A stretch of DNA of 64,000 nt, taken from NCBI GenBank assembly GCA_009103225.1, contig RHPI01001202.1, forward strand, positions 470,273 to 534,272. Direction: 5' to 3'. Positions 12,861-24,995 of this stretch are shown one piece after another. The notes under the pieces are model-generated. The model was given only the letters and a program-made list of their open reading frames with translations, was not told the origin of the DNA and did no database searches. This DNA is from Chlorokybus atmophyticus (taxonomy: Eukaryota > Streptophyta > Chlorokybophyceae > Chlorokybales > Chlorokybaceae). Numbering within the stretch: position 1 is the stretch's first letter; each line of letters opens with the position of its first letter. The position numbers and the translations under genes are program-made.

Positions 12861-13682
12861 CGCCGCTGATCTGGCAAGGCCCCTCTGCCCCGCCCCTCTG
12901 CCCAGCCTCTCGTTCTGCAGGCTGGCATGCAGTGTTGCACTGTGGCACTAGGGCACTGCACTGTGTAGCGCAGTTAGGTGGTGCTGGTGGGGTTGGGTGG
13001 TGGGGTTGGATGGATGTGTTGGGGTTGGATGTGTTTGCATCTTGGGCATAGTGTGAACCGTATGATTGGAGCAGTCTATTACGAATATGTATAACCCCAT
13101 TGCTTACGGCTCGCGACGGAACTCCGTCATCTGTAACTGTTGCAATGTGTTGCATCTTGCTTAGTCTCTTTGATCATACGTGCTTGTGCTGAGGTGAGAC
13201 GTTGCGACACTCTTGCTGCAGTCTGCGTATATGCCTACAGACCCATGCATTCACTCGCGTATGCAATTCACTTCAAGGCCATGGCTGCAATGCAGCCACA
13301 GTGTAGAGGTGTACTTTGCAGTGTCACTCCTGATTAAGCAACAGTACATTGCATTCAAAAAGGACATCACTAGTAAACCATTGCGCACAACACCAAAGAC
13401 ACCCAAGGATGCCAGCACCAAGTTACATGCGCTACTCGCTTTGATATTCACAAACTGGATGTACACACAGGAATATACATGAAACTACAACACTTAGACC
13501 TAGCTGCTTTCAACCTACTTTTGGCTGTGGTACATCGACTAGACAACAGCAATCAGCGCGCTAGCGGCCAACGTGCTACAATGGGCAGCAGACAATGGGC
13601 AGGAGACAGGGCTGCAACAGTGCACCTCTCAAGCACAGTTGTGAAGGAAGCACCGCCACCACACTAGGTCCCACTTCGCGTG

Positions 13683-15187
13683 TCAAAGTTGGACGCTCTG
13701 AGTTGATGCAGCAGCCTTTGAGCCTCTTTTCAGACTTGGCAAATACGGGAGCCACTCATCTGGAAACGAATGCAACCTGCCGCTCTCAATCATGGCTTGC
13801 ACTCCCAGCGCCAACTCAGATGGCTCCTGTTGTTGTGCCGAGTTAGCAACCAGCTGGCGCTCGGATGGTTTAATTTAATGCATATGCGATACAGGGAAGA
13901 AAGTGCCCAGACTGACATCAAAACCCGCAAGATACTTACCCGAGGCTTTGCTCGCAATGTCAACCCAGCCGCTTCAACGGACTTGTTACCCTTGCGCATG
14001 TTACAATTGCCACATGCAGTCACCTAGTAATAACACTAAGTTGATGAACGGGTTGTTGAGTTAACAGTAAACACAGCAACTGTAAGTGCATGTACATTCC
14101 GTGTAACCTGCAAGCATGATTAGGCCGTTGCAAGCGCACACTTGGTGTGCAACAGTTCCACAAGTGTTGCAGCCTTGACCTACCAGGTTGTCCCAAGTCC
14201 ACTGCCCGCCCCTTGACACAGGTATGAGGTGATCAATCGTGAGATCAGATGTGGACCCACAGTACCTGTCATTGAAGCGTGTCAGCTGCTGTTTAAGAGT
14301 GCACATCTGTAAATGGTTGATGAACAGGTTCTGATGCACGAATGACACCATCTACTGACTGTGAACCATGCGCAATCGATACCAAATAGTTGGCATCTGC
14401 TGCAAGCACATGCGCTTGCAATGTCAAAGTACTTACTGGCAAGTGTGCTTGTCGCGCAGTATGACATTGTTCCTGTTGAGGCTGATACGGCCTGCAGTTC
14501 GCGGTGCCATCGATACATAGACATGAACCTGCAGACAAGTCAGGTCAGTCAACTGCACACCCACCTATTCCCCTCCCAACACCCAAACAACCCGAACAGC
14601 TTTCAACCATCCACGCTAGTGCGCACACACTTGTCCAAAACAACGCAGCTCAACTTTCAAATCAACAAGCGCATGGCAACTAATTGCAAAACAATTAACA
14701 ACTGCTACACTTACCCTGACAACAGCAGGAATCGCAAACACTTCTCGCGCAGCGCGTACATACTGGTCATAGTACTCTAGGACGTCTACCTGCAATGCTA
14801 TGAAGTCAATGCAACAATACAATAAATGCTCAGCAATTGAGCATCGCCACCAAGGTCACCCACCTTGTCAAACAGGTCAAGGATAATGGCGCGCTGCCAG
14901 TTTACTACTTCAATGGGCCTGCGCCCAGATGGTGGTTAGTGCATGGCAAATGACACAGGTACTTGTGCCTAGTGCCATGGCAAGTACTGCACTTACTTAT
15001 AGGACACGTCTAGTACAAGGGCGCGGTAGCGAGCAAATTGCGAACTGTCGCTTCCTGACTCAGCCTCTGCAGCGGATGCCTCCAGCACAGCCGCAGCTGC
15101 AGCGACATCATTGGATGTCCGCTTGTTCTTGGGAGGAGCGTCATGCCTTTTTATCGTCAATTTCCTTGTGCTCTCTTTGCCAGCTGT
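13683..15187 (-). CDS. HNH endonuclease-domain protein (plant/cyanobacterial type), partial at 5' end
   Basis: Seven 3' exons agree in phase: 14997-15187, 14864-14918, 14715-14789, 14437-14528, 14184-14265, 13940-14023 and 13683-13826, encoding 240 aa. The order of motifs is RYRALVLDVSYKPIEVVNWQRA, DVLEYYDQYVR, FAIPAVVR, then the HNH core. The core has RDKHTCQYCGS, DLTIDHLIPVSRGGQWTWDNL and TACGNCNMRKGNKS, with two CxxC pairs and the DH catalytic pair. The C-terminus PDEWLPYL is also typical. These features match the HNH_5-type proteins found in cyanobacteria and as nuclear genes in plants. Their substrate is not established. The first exon is not resolved; GC-rich sequence at 16370-16600 is the best candidate. 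Confidence 0.82.
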
Positions 15188-16369
15188 CTGAAATCAACAT
15201 GCTCTCATGTTGACAAGCCACACATACTGCATGCACTTCTGTTGAGCAATGTCGAGTCGAGTCACACAACCCAACCGAAAGAGCGGGTGGTAAACTCTGT
15301 GACAGACATAGCCCAGCCGAAAAGCCTTGATGATATTGAGCAGGCAATCAATGGCAAACATGCTGTGCTTCCGCCAATGTCACCTGTGTGGCTGTTGCAC
15401 GAGATGTGGCAGATGTGGGAATACTCGTCAATGGTCTGCTGCGGTGTCGCTTGCTGTGCACTGGCACACCTAACCAACTCTTCTCTATATGCCTGTGTCC
15501 AACCCCACCTACTGTGCGCAACACCCGCATGATCAGTGCAGTGCAGGCAAAGACACGATAATACCCAACAACCTTGGCTGCATGTCCAGCAGCCATGCCA
15601 GAGGCACGAAAGGACTAGCAGCCATGGTAGAGCATTACGCAAGCATGAGCAGCAACGTTCTTGCCCACGCAGCATATTCAATATTAACATTGAAGGCTAT
15701 TACGCTGTGAGAACATCTTGTAGATGCTGAGACGCGATCGTTTTACCACGCTCTAGGAACGCTTAGACAATCTACTGTTATAGCGTGATAGTCTGCAGCC
15801 CTCCACGCGGTTAACCTGCTCTTGAACAAGTGTCTCAAGCTGTATAAGGGGACTGTCGTGGTAACAACTGACAAAATGCTAGTATCAGCGCTGCGCTCCC
15901 AGACTGAAAATATGCTACACTCGCGCCATCTGCACACGGAATGGGCATGCATTTTCTGGCATGCACTGCAGGGCGGCTCAATGATATCGCTTCTCCAGTG
16001 CTGGTCGCACTAAGTTACGCCCAAGACATGTATGCGATCAATCTAGGCGAGGACACCTAGGCATAACCCCACAGGACACGCATGCTTGAGGCTGATGGGC
16101 CCACATGCTAAGGTTTCTTCAAAAGCAACAGGATGCATACTTCAACAACCAATCGGCATGCACTCGGCCTGGCTAAGCAAGGGGAACAAACGGCAGAACT
16201 CGCCGAAGGCAGCCAAACCGCAACAGGCAGAAAGCAAGGTAAAGATGATATGTAGAACAACAATGCCTCTGGTATGTAAGGGTGTCTGCCTATCTTTCCC
16301 AACAGCTTCAAGACAAAAGACTGCTTGCCACGAATAACTAGCCAGAGCAGACCAAACCCTACCAGCACA
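15188..16369. other. Unresolved intron or spacer upstream of HNH gene
   Basis: If the HNH transcript starts near 16577, this is a long intron or two introns. I found no further exon with both family resemblance and matching phase. Short ORFs on both strands look non-coding. Confidence 0.4.
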
Positions 16370-16600
16370 GGCCGGGCCGGCGACAATGGCCGCCATTGCG
16401 GGCAGGCAGCCTCCCCGCGCCTGCGACGGCGGCGACAGCAACTAGAGTAAAACCCACCCCTCCACGTTATCGCCGCGTATGGCGCAAACCCGCTGCTAAC
16501 GCCTCCGCCGCCGCGGCCCCCGCCTTTGCCACCAGCAATGCTGCCGGCGACAAGCAGGCCATCAAGCAGGGTTCCATTGAGCTGCCCTGCTAACCGCTGT
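16370..16600 (-). other. GC-rich island, candidate first exon of HNH gene
   Basis: CpG-rich sequence in an AT-richer neighbourhood. On the minus strand an ATG at 16577 opens an Ala/Leu-rich transit-peptide-like reading (MEPCLMACLSPAALL), and another ATG at 16388 opens MAAIVAGPACAG before a GTAGGG donor. On the plus strand a reading ending at 16593 (FATSNAAGDKQAIKQ, then stop) also has algal-looking third positions. I cannot decide between a minus first exon and a small plus-strand gene. Confidence 0.35.
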
Positions 16601-18011
16601 TTGGTCGTCCTGCTCGCCGTTCTTCTCGGTTCAAACAGCGACTGCGCCAATACAATTGGCGGTCAAGTGACCGCGCCCCAGTTAAGCTGACGCGGTCCGT
16701 CGTCAGCATAGCCGCGGCGGGAAAGCAGTTAAAGGCATGCAGGTACTGATATGCATGGGTCTTGGAAGGGTCGGTTAATGTCGCTCCGAAAGGGTATGCT
16801 GCTCTAGATTCGATATTTTGCTTTACTTTCTCGCGGCTATTTCGCGGCGCGTGATTGGCTGTTGCCAGGAGGCGGGAAGTTATAGAAATCTCAATGTACA
16901 CGACGTTTGCGGGCGCATCTTCCTTGGGCGGAGATTCCGCCACGATGCCTTGGTGGCAGGGGGAGTTCAACTGCCACGTTGGATGTTCAAATATCGCATC
17001 AATTGTCATGAGTAGGACTAGTTTGGAAGTTCCAGCTTGGAACATCCACGAACGAAACAAAGACTAGAGAATTACACAACCAATGCAGAATCACCACGTT
17101 CAGATCACAAAATATCAGCAACAATTGTGTAATTACTACCCCAGCATGATCATTGTGCATATTGCAGCATGATCATTGTGCATATTGCAGCCACAGTCAT
17201 TGTGACCTACACCATGTGCAGCTGTGCGCCTTTACCAGCATACGTCTTGTGTATGAGATGATATGTAGATTACCCTCACAAAAATCATCAATTCTCCAAT
17301 ATTCATATAGATAATTATGCTACTACTTGCATGCTCGTTGTGGTTGCCTAATTGTTTTATTAATGTTGTAAATTTAAACAAGTCTTGTAAATCGTGTCTT
17401 GAATACATAATATTATCATTTTACCTTCTGCATATGCAAGAGATGTATTCATGTGCTTACCAATTGATGCAATTTACGCAACATCCATACACTTATTTTG
17501 GCATGAAATGTTACCGTATCCAGAATGTACACACATACGCGGGTGGTCCAATGAATACTGTCTTGGAAATGTGTCTACATACATTGCATTGGTCAGGCAA
17601 ATGTTCCCCATTTTGTTTACCCATCAGATATAACAAGTAGAGCCTTGACCACCATGCAACAATACACTACACTTCACTACACTATACTACACTCATGCAC
17701 TAACCCGGCATACAAAGTATCCAACTTTACAGGTGATACACGCGAGCTCGCGCGCTGCACTTGTTTCGCAATTTGATACAACATTGCACATATCAGCAAT
17801 CCTGAAGTTCAGAATCAGGCAGACAACACATACATTACAACCAACACACCCAGGCTCACGCAGACAAGTACAGCCCGCTGCACGGTACTCATGCGAGCAG
17901 CAACATGCAAAATCTTCCCTGGTAATATGGCCAAGAGGCCGAGGGGCGTTCGCACACGCTAGTATACAATGTTATACAATACACTAACACTATGCCCATA
18001 TATGACCCTAA
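16601..18011. other. Intergenic region
   Basis: This includes GTTAAGCTGACG at 16681-16692, a 12-mer also present between the SAM carrier and NDUFS8 genes. It also includes a short exact tandem duplication of a 23-24 bp unit (GCATGATCATTGTGCATATT...) at about 17143-17190. The rest is AT-rich with no supported gene. TTACA on the plus strand near 17726 could be the aminotransferase polyadenylation signal (TGTAA on its strand). Confidence 0.5.
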
Positions 18012-20842
18012 CTATGAACGAGTCCTCTTCAGGAAGCTTCCCAACCTTTTGATACCCTCCACCATGGTCTCATCATGGCTGTAAGAGAATGAAATACGGA
18101 TGCATGGCGAGGCCTTTGCGTCCGGCCTGAAGTTCTTACCAGGCACCAACAATACCTGCAAAAAAGGACAGGGACACAGTATCAAACACCACCCATCACG
18201 TATGCAGGGCAACAAAGCACTTCCAGTATGCAGCACAGCAATTGATACAGCATGCACATAAACCAAAGCAGACACTCACCCTCTCTTCTTCCACCAGTTG
18301 CTGACATAGCTGCGTGGTGTCCTCAACTCCAAGTACCGTCAGCCAAACAAACATCCCTGTGGACAGCCAGGGTCAGACATGTGCTATGCTTGCACGGGTT
18401 CTATACAACACCATCAAACACCTGAAGCCATACATTCGTGTGACCAGCTAAGGTCACACAAGAACCAATACCTACACAGTAATCTATGAACGACCCTGCC
18501 TGTTAAGCACTAGCACACACGATCTCTTGACAAGCATGTACTTGCCTGACTCGGGGGCTTTCCACTCGGCGACACCCCTGCAATGTTCCTCGAGTGCACC
18601 CACCAACACGTCTCTCCTCCTCTTGTACTCCTGTCACACCAATTATTTTAACTGATCTGTGCATCACTGACAGTGCGCAACCTGCATGGTTGTGCGATGC
18701 AGGAGGCGTCATGGCATGTAACCTTCGTCACACCATTTGCGCGCAGATATACACGCCTTTACTCTATGAGTGTTCAAGCACACATGTCATGGGGACATGT
18801 GTGCCGGTACACGCATGCATCTCAGAAACTGACTCACAGCAAAGCAAAGCCGGTTTGCGCAATAAGTGCAACCTCTGAAACGCTAAGCCGTTCACCTGTT
18901 GAAGCTTTGCCACAAACTTGGAGAACCCTTCCGTGCCCCATGTCTCCATCATGGACGCGGTAACGACACTCGTGAAGGGCGCACCGGACTGCGACGATAT
19001 CTCCGCGTGCAGCGTGTACTGCCTCAGCAGCGCCTTGGGCCCCGATATCCATCCCAACCGCATGCCAGGCGTGAACATTTTGCTGAAAGTGTCTAACCTC
19101 AACACGCGCCCTGCCAACCCAACAATATGCTACCTTCAAGATGTGCGACAAATGTGACTGACAACAACAATGCATGAACATGCATCAACATGAAGACGAC
19201 CAATTGAGTGAATGCATGAGTGAGAGCAAGCTTCTGCTAGTGAGCTGGGGTTCACACCCATCAATGCGCGCACCAGCTGTGTCAATTGAAAGGTAGCTCA
19301 TTCCAAGGCCCTTGAGCCCATCCACGTGAGGGCTCCACTGCAGGTAAATGTAAGGATCATCCTCCATGATGATGAAGTCGTACTTGTTGGCAATCCTGTA
19401 TAGCCACAACCACGCACACAATATCATCAGTTGAGTGGCATACACGTACTGCGCTTGCTAAAGCAGGAAGCATGTATCCAAACACTAACCTGTATATCGC
19501 ATGGTATCGCTCTTTGCTTGTATTCGCACCCGTCGGATTCTGCGCCACTGGAATCGTGTACAACACTGAGGGACGCACACCCTCTTTCTTCAACTGCTCG
19601 CACGCTGCCTCCAAAGCAGCCTGCGAACCCACATGCAACTACTCAGCAACATGTTTTATGCCTTCCCAAGTTGGCACAGAAGCGCACACACATACCCACA
19701 CTCACACGTGCACCACACACGCATGCACAGACGCACATAAGGATACGAACAGGCCAGCAGGCGCATGCGCACAAACTTGCGCGCGGGCAACTGCACAGCA
19801 ATATCATCAGCAAAATATATCACATCTCTCACTGACCGGAACAATGCCTTCTTCGTCCGTGTGGATGGAGACCAAGCGGGCGCCGAAAGTGCGGAGCGTG
19901 CACAATGCTTGCGGATACGAGTGCTCCTCCACCAGCACAACATCACCGGGCTTAAGCAAAAGGTTGCAGATCTTGTCAATAGCGTCCGTGTTGCCGGCCT
20001 GCAATGAAATATTGGTAACAATCACTGAACTAACCACCCAACATGGGAGTACAGCTCCAAAGCACACAAACAACATGCAGCGAATGTGACCACACTGTTC
20101 TGTGCACTCTGTTCTACAATTTTGTTCCTCGACAGTGAGTTGTGGGCACCATTCAAGTACAACACTCAAAGCAAAATACACACAAAAAATCCTACCACCA
20201 TTGTCATCACGGCAAGCACGCCCAAAATAAATTTAAGTATTCGCAGTAAGGCATGAGTGAGTTTAGTGGCAATCATGGTGAATGACACACACATTGCGTC
20301 TCTCGTGCACTTGCAGATAACCTACACATCACTGATTATGTGATTTTGCTTACAGAGAGTGCGACGTCCCAGTCAGGATTTGGTGGGCTATGCAGCATCT
20401 GTGCGTGGCGTCTGCACCACTCCTGCAGCGGCTTATAGCCACTTCCCTGGTACTGCTGTGCATTGAACATGGCGGCGGGATCCGTGACGTGGAGCTCCTC
20501 CGGCTTGGGGTTCTCCCCTTTCAGCTTGAGAGCAATGCTATCAAAGGGAAAGTGCGATGAGGGCGGCAAGCCCCCTGCCAGGAACAGTATGTCCGGCATG
20601 GCCAGGTAGGGCGCCAGGGCCTTCAGGGGCGACGGCACCCTCGACAGCGCCATCGGCGACATGTACTTCTTGTAGTCACGGATTGGGGCGTAGCCATCGC
20701 TGCCGATGGCGGTGGCGCTGACGGCGGCGGACGTGGTGCTGCCGGAGTGAGCATCCACCAGCTTCTCCCTGTTCACTACCATATCTGCCGACGACATCAC
20801 CGCGGCCGTCACCGCCGCCTCCATCGCCGCAGCCGGCGCCAT
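18012..20842 (-). CDS. PLP-dependent aminotransferase, AADAT/KAT2/ARO8 type
   Basis: Eight exons: 20354-20842, 19837-19998, 19490-19620, 19274-19395, 18896-19110, 18546-18630, 18280-18356 and 18012-18155, giving 474 aa. Family landmarks are LSRVPSPLKALAPYL, ILFLAGGLP, KPGDVVLVEEHSYPQAL, YTIPVAQNPTGANTS, YDFIIMEDDPYIYLQW, LRLDTFSKMFTPGMRLGW (the Lys that binds PLP), PESGMFVWL and VLLVPGKNFRPD. Relatives transfer amino groups from aromatic amino acids, kynurenine or 2-aminoadipate to 2-oxoglutarate; the substrate here cannot be read from sequence. Intron 6 has a GC donor (exon ends at 18546, CAG|GCAAGT), and the phase requires it. The N-terminal 45 residues are Ala-rich and may target an organelle. 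Confidence 0.92.
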
Positions 20843-21688
20843 GCCTCACCCTCGCCAAGCGCACTCTAACCCTCAACCAAGCCAACACCGCCCACAACGC
20901 CGACCACGACAACAACAACACCAACACTCTTCTCAACAGTAGCCCACACTGTTACTACCTCAGGCCTGCCTGTAACGCCTATATTTTGCCGCCAACTAGG
21001 CGCATGAGGTTAGTTAGTTATTCCCCCCAGCTCGGCGTCAACAGTTGGTTAGTTAGTTGGTTGATTATCGCGGTTGCAGCTCCCTATCGCACATAACGTT
21101 AACGCAGTGATTGTCACTAACAACGGACCCGTTCGTCGCCACGTCACTGGTCAGTGCGTAGGTGGACGGTTGACGTGGCGGCGCAGTACGTGTGGCCCAG
21201 ATCCGTGTCGAAGGAGCGGGGTTGAGAATGCTTCGCGGCAGCGAGTCGATCGGGATCGGGCTTTCACAGGTCACGTGCGTGAACATAGCATGCAGTCTCG
21301 TGACATGAGCATCATGAAGAGTGTTCGAGCTGCATTGCCACAAACTCACCGCCACGATTTTGCCCTGGTTATGCTGTAGTACACCGAGTGGCGTTAAGCA
21401 CGCAAATACAGCCCACACCACAATCTACAAAACCGCACGCCCACATAACATTCGCGGATGCGCGCGGCCATGTTGGTCATGTCAATGCATACCCATTCTC
21501 GCCCACTGAGGCAGACGAGCACGCATACAGACATCATAAGACTAACACACTTGAAACGGATCAGCTAGCTTACAAATTGCGATGCATACAGGTCAAAGCG
21601 TAAACAGTCGTACACAAGCACACACAACAGCAAAGACACGTGTGTACTGCGAGAGACGGGGTGCATGCTTCTGCCTTATGCACGGGTC
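20843..21688. other. Intergenic region between aminotransferase and P450
   Basis: This holds the aminotransferase promoter (left part) and the P450 3' flank. TTACA at 21570-21574 reads TGTAA on the P450 strand, 115 bp past its stop. GTTAGTTAG words recur at 21012-21060. No gene is supported. Confidence 0.5.
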
Positions 21689-24600
21689 TCAGCTCTCAGC
21701 CTGGTACTCCTGCGTAAGATCTTCCAACACGAGCATCAGCGACTTGGGCCGCATGGTGATGAACGTCTCTTCGCCCCTGTCTTGCCCCGGTGTTCTACGG
21801 AAATGCCACCGCTGCAGGATCATTGCCAAGATGATCTGATTGCAACAGAGGGTGAGTACGTATGAGCATGGCTGATTCGCACACAAGTACACATGCACAC
21901 GCGCACCCGCTCGCACGCACACACACATATGTGCACACGCCTAAACACGTGCATTGGCACCCACACTCGCAAACGGACACGTGACTGTACATAGAGACAC
22001 ATGACTGCATACGAAGACACCCAGACATACAGATAGCAAGCATATGCACACACGCATGCGTGCACGCGCGCAGCCAATCACGGGCACAAGCGCACACATG
22101 CACTACCTTTGCTTCCATGAGTGCGAATCTCCACCCGATGCAATTCCTCGGCCCCGTCGAGAACGGCATAAATGCAAGCGGGTGTTTGCACGCTTTCGCC
22201 ACGCCTTCTCCAAACCTATCCGGATTAAAGCAATCCGGATCGGGCCACAGCTCCGGATCCCGATGTATCGAGTATATCGACACGATGATGTTGGTTCCCT
22301 TTGGGGCCACATACTCCCCCAACCCAACATCTCTCTCGACGTGTCGAACCACCGACGGCACGGGAGGGTGGATGCGCAGAGACTCGTTGAGTATCATCGA
22401 CACGACCTTCAACTCGTCGAGTTGTGTCGGCGTGGGAGGCGTGTTGGGCCCGCCGCACACGCGCATCACCTCCTCACGCGCACGCTCCTCCCACTTGGGG
22501 TGGTCGCATAAGTGGTATAAGGCCCATGCGAGAAGCTGAGCGGTCGTCTCGTGACCGGCAAAGAGGAAGGTCAACGCCTCGTCCAACACCTCGGAGTCTG
22601 TCAGCCTGCGTAAAGAGTATGTTGGGTGATACCAACAGAAACACACACACGGACAGGAGAAGTGTCAACTACACCATTGCACTGTATACAAACAGAGAGT
22701 CACGACAACAAGTCGGTCGGGTGGGGAACACACCGACTGAGATGCAGACGCACACGTAAGAACAGCAACCACCCACACACCAACATAAAACCCATGAGCA
22801 CAACCAGCAAACGAACATTAATGCCAACGAGTGACAAGACACAACCACACACGCAAACGTGCACGTAGGCGCGCACGCTTTCAAACTCACTTCCACTCTC
22901 ACTCTCACGCTCACTCTCACTCTTACTCTCACCTCTGTTTCCCTTTCTCCAGGGTCTGATCCGCCGCCCCCAGCACATTACTCAACAGGTCATCATACTC
23001 CTCCCCTTGACCCATAGCTCGTCTTCTTGCCCCAATGGCTCCGAGCAATAACCGTCTCACATCACTTGCGGCCGCCCACGCCGCGCGGTTGGCTTGTGTT
23101 GGTAAAAGGCGGTAGAATGGCAGAATTGCGGCTAAGGGGGATTTGAACTGGGAGGAGGTGGAGAGGAGGAGGCGGCGGAGGGCGAAGAGGACGCGGGGGG
23201 CGTCGGCGACCACCTGAGAGGGAGAGAGGATTGGTTGTGTCGGGGACACATGTGCGTGCGGGCGCGTGCGGCCATGTGTGTGTCACGTGTCGAGTGCTGT
23301 ATCAGTGCACTGCGATGTGAAGTCCACCCATGTTAAGGGGAGGGATATTGTACTGGGGGCACTATAGTGTGCAGCGCAGCATAGCATAGTGTAGTCTGAT
23401 CTCACATGGTGGGTGTGGACGTGTTGTACAGCAAACCAGCATAGTATAGTACAGTAAAGTAACGCTGTTTGTAATGCACTGTGTAGTCACACTTTGCGCA
23501 GCCCAATGCAATCAACACGTCATTGTGCACAGTTTCTAGTTCTCAACAAGACTTAGGTGTACTCTGACTGTTACCAACGGCATATACCAGCGACTGATTG
23601 ACTTGACCGTAGGCATATGAGTAAACCTTACACAGAACCATCCGATCAAACCAACTCACAACCCAACACAACTCTCCCTCACCTCCATGTTCTGCTGTCC
23701 TCCCTGTTGGTTCCCCCGCATCACGAACCCGAGCGCCGCCCTTCCGATGATCGACAGCGTCAGTTCCGACAGCTCTGCCCGCATGTCCACCTCTCCTCCT
23801 CCACGTGATACCTTTTCCGACCAGGAGCGCATGGCATCGGAGGCGCAGTGGACAACCTGGTCGTGCATGGCCTGCGGGAAGAAGGGGGAGTGGGTGGGTG
23901 TGGGTGCGTGTGCGTGTGTGTATCTCACCTTCAGCTTGGCTTGGTGGAAGCTTGGGTTGATGATTTGGCGGTGGCGGGCCCACTGTTCGCCGTTGGATAG
24001 CACGAGGCCATCACCTGATGACAAGTGTTGAGCGCATGCACGCCAGATCATTGACAATAACTCCCGCCTCCCAACGTTATCACATATGCTGATATGTATG
24101 CATGCATGCACGCACATGCGCATTGCACACAGAGATACACAGATTGTGCGTGGCACACACCGAGCACTGGCAGGAGCAACTTGCGAATGAAATGCGGCTT
24201 GATAAGCGCATCCTTATCCCTCAAGAACACCTGCGGTAGAGAGTTAACCAGACACAGCCACACACGGTGAAACACCATAAGATAACACGCTTCAACCAAG
24301 ACACGGTACCCATACGCATGTGCATGTACATGCACATGCACGCATGCATGACTGGCACGTATTGTACCCAAATGTACCGGTACCGTACCTGTCGTACTAG
24401 TTCTGGATCACGTATAGCAAACCTCGTCTCATGTCTCACAGCGAAGCAGAACACCTTCGCTTTCGGCCCCGCCGCCGCAAACCCCTCCCTGACCAACTCC
24501 AGGAACGGGCTTCCCTTGCCCGCGCGCCCGTAGGCCAGCACCTCCGGCAGCTGACCCACGAAGGGCCTGTGGGAGACGAGGGTGAGGATGTGTGGGGGTG

Positions 24601-24817
24601 AATGTGGGTGGGGATGTGGGTGAGGGTGTGGGGGTGCTTGCCTGAAGGGGAGGGTGTAGAGGCCCTGGGAACGGCAGCGGCGGAGGATGAAGTAGGGGAC
24701 GACGGCGCCGACCCAGATGGTCCAGGCGAGTAAGGCGGCGGCGGAGGCCAGAGACGCGTAGAGGAGCAGCGACGCTGGCGACATGGACAGTAACGCCATC
24801 GCCGCCGCTGACAACAA
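21689..24817 (-). CDS. Cytochrome P450
   Basis: Eight exons: 24642-24817, 24389-24566, 24161-24230, 23929-24014, 23683-23871, 22933-23213, 22107-22605 and 21689-21835, giving 541 aa. It has an N-terminal membrane anchor (LLLYASLASAAALLAWTIWV). The P450 landmarks are NGEQWARHRQIINPSFH (helix C), FLFAGHETTAQLLAWAL (helix I oxygen-binding motif), ESLR (ExxR), NPDRF, and FMPFSTGPRNCIGWRFAL with the haem-ligand Cys. The pattern resembles the CYP72/CYP4-like clans of microsomal monooxygenases, but family and substrate are not assigned. Intron 1 has a GC donor (exon ends 24642, CAG|GCAAGC). Intron 7 is full of alternating CA/CG sequence. The start at 24817 is the first ATG; an internal ATG at 24799 is possible. 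It is divergent from BBS8. Confidence 0.94.
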
Positions 24818-24995
24818 TGCTGCGCAGGTGCGTTCGATTACAACGCATGTACCGTACCGGTACCGTACCTGACTCAGACCGTTAGGGCTCAGTCAGGTTT
24901 AAAGTTTGAACTGATTAGCGGCAGAGAGTTAACTAACCGGGGCGGCGGCGGCGGCGTGGGAGAGGAGGGGCAGAAGGAGGCGGAGGTGGAGGGGA
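24818..24995. promoter_or_regulatory. Compact divergent promoter, P450 / BBS8
   Basis: Only 178 bp separate the two start codons. GTACCGTACCGGTACCGTAC, a short palindrome-like repeat, lies at about 24848-24867, and a similar GGTACCGTAC block also occurs inside the P450 second-intron donor region near 24380. No TATA box is clear. Confidence 0.5.

Larger units (their letters stand above)
10623..13682. other. 3-kb noncoding region
   Basis: Between the convergent 3' ends of SYF1 and the HNH gene. It contains a dispersed repeat copy (11388-11620), a pyrimidine-rich tract (about 12685-12860) and several short Cys-rich ORFs with no family signal. I could not identify a gene. Confidence 0.5.

Noticed and set aside
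16590-17060. 156-codon minus-strand ORF
   Set aside because: No family motif, ordinary codon use, overlaps the presumed HNH promoter; open by chance.
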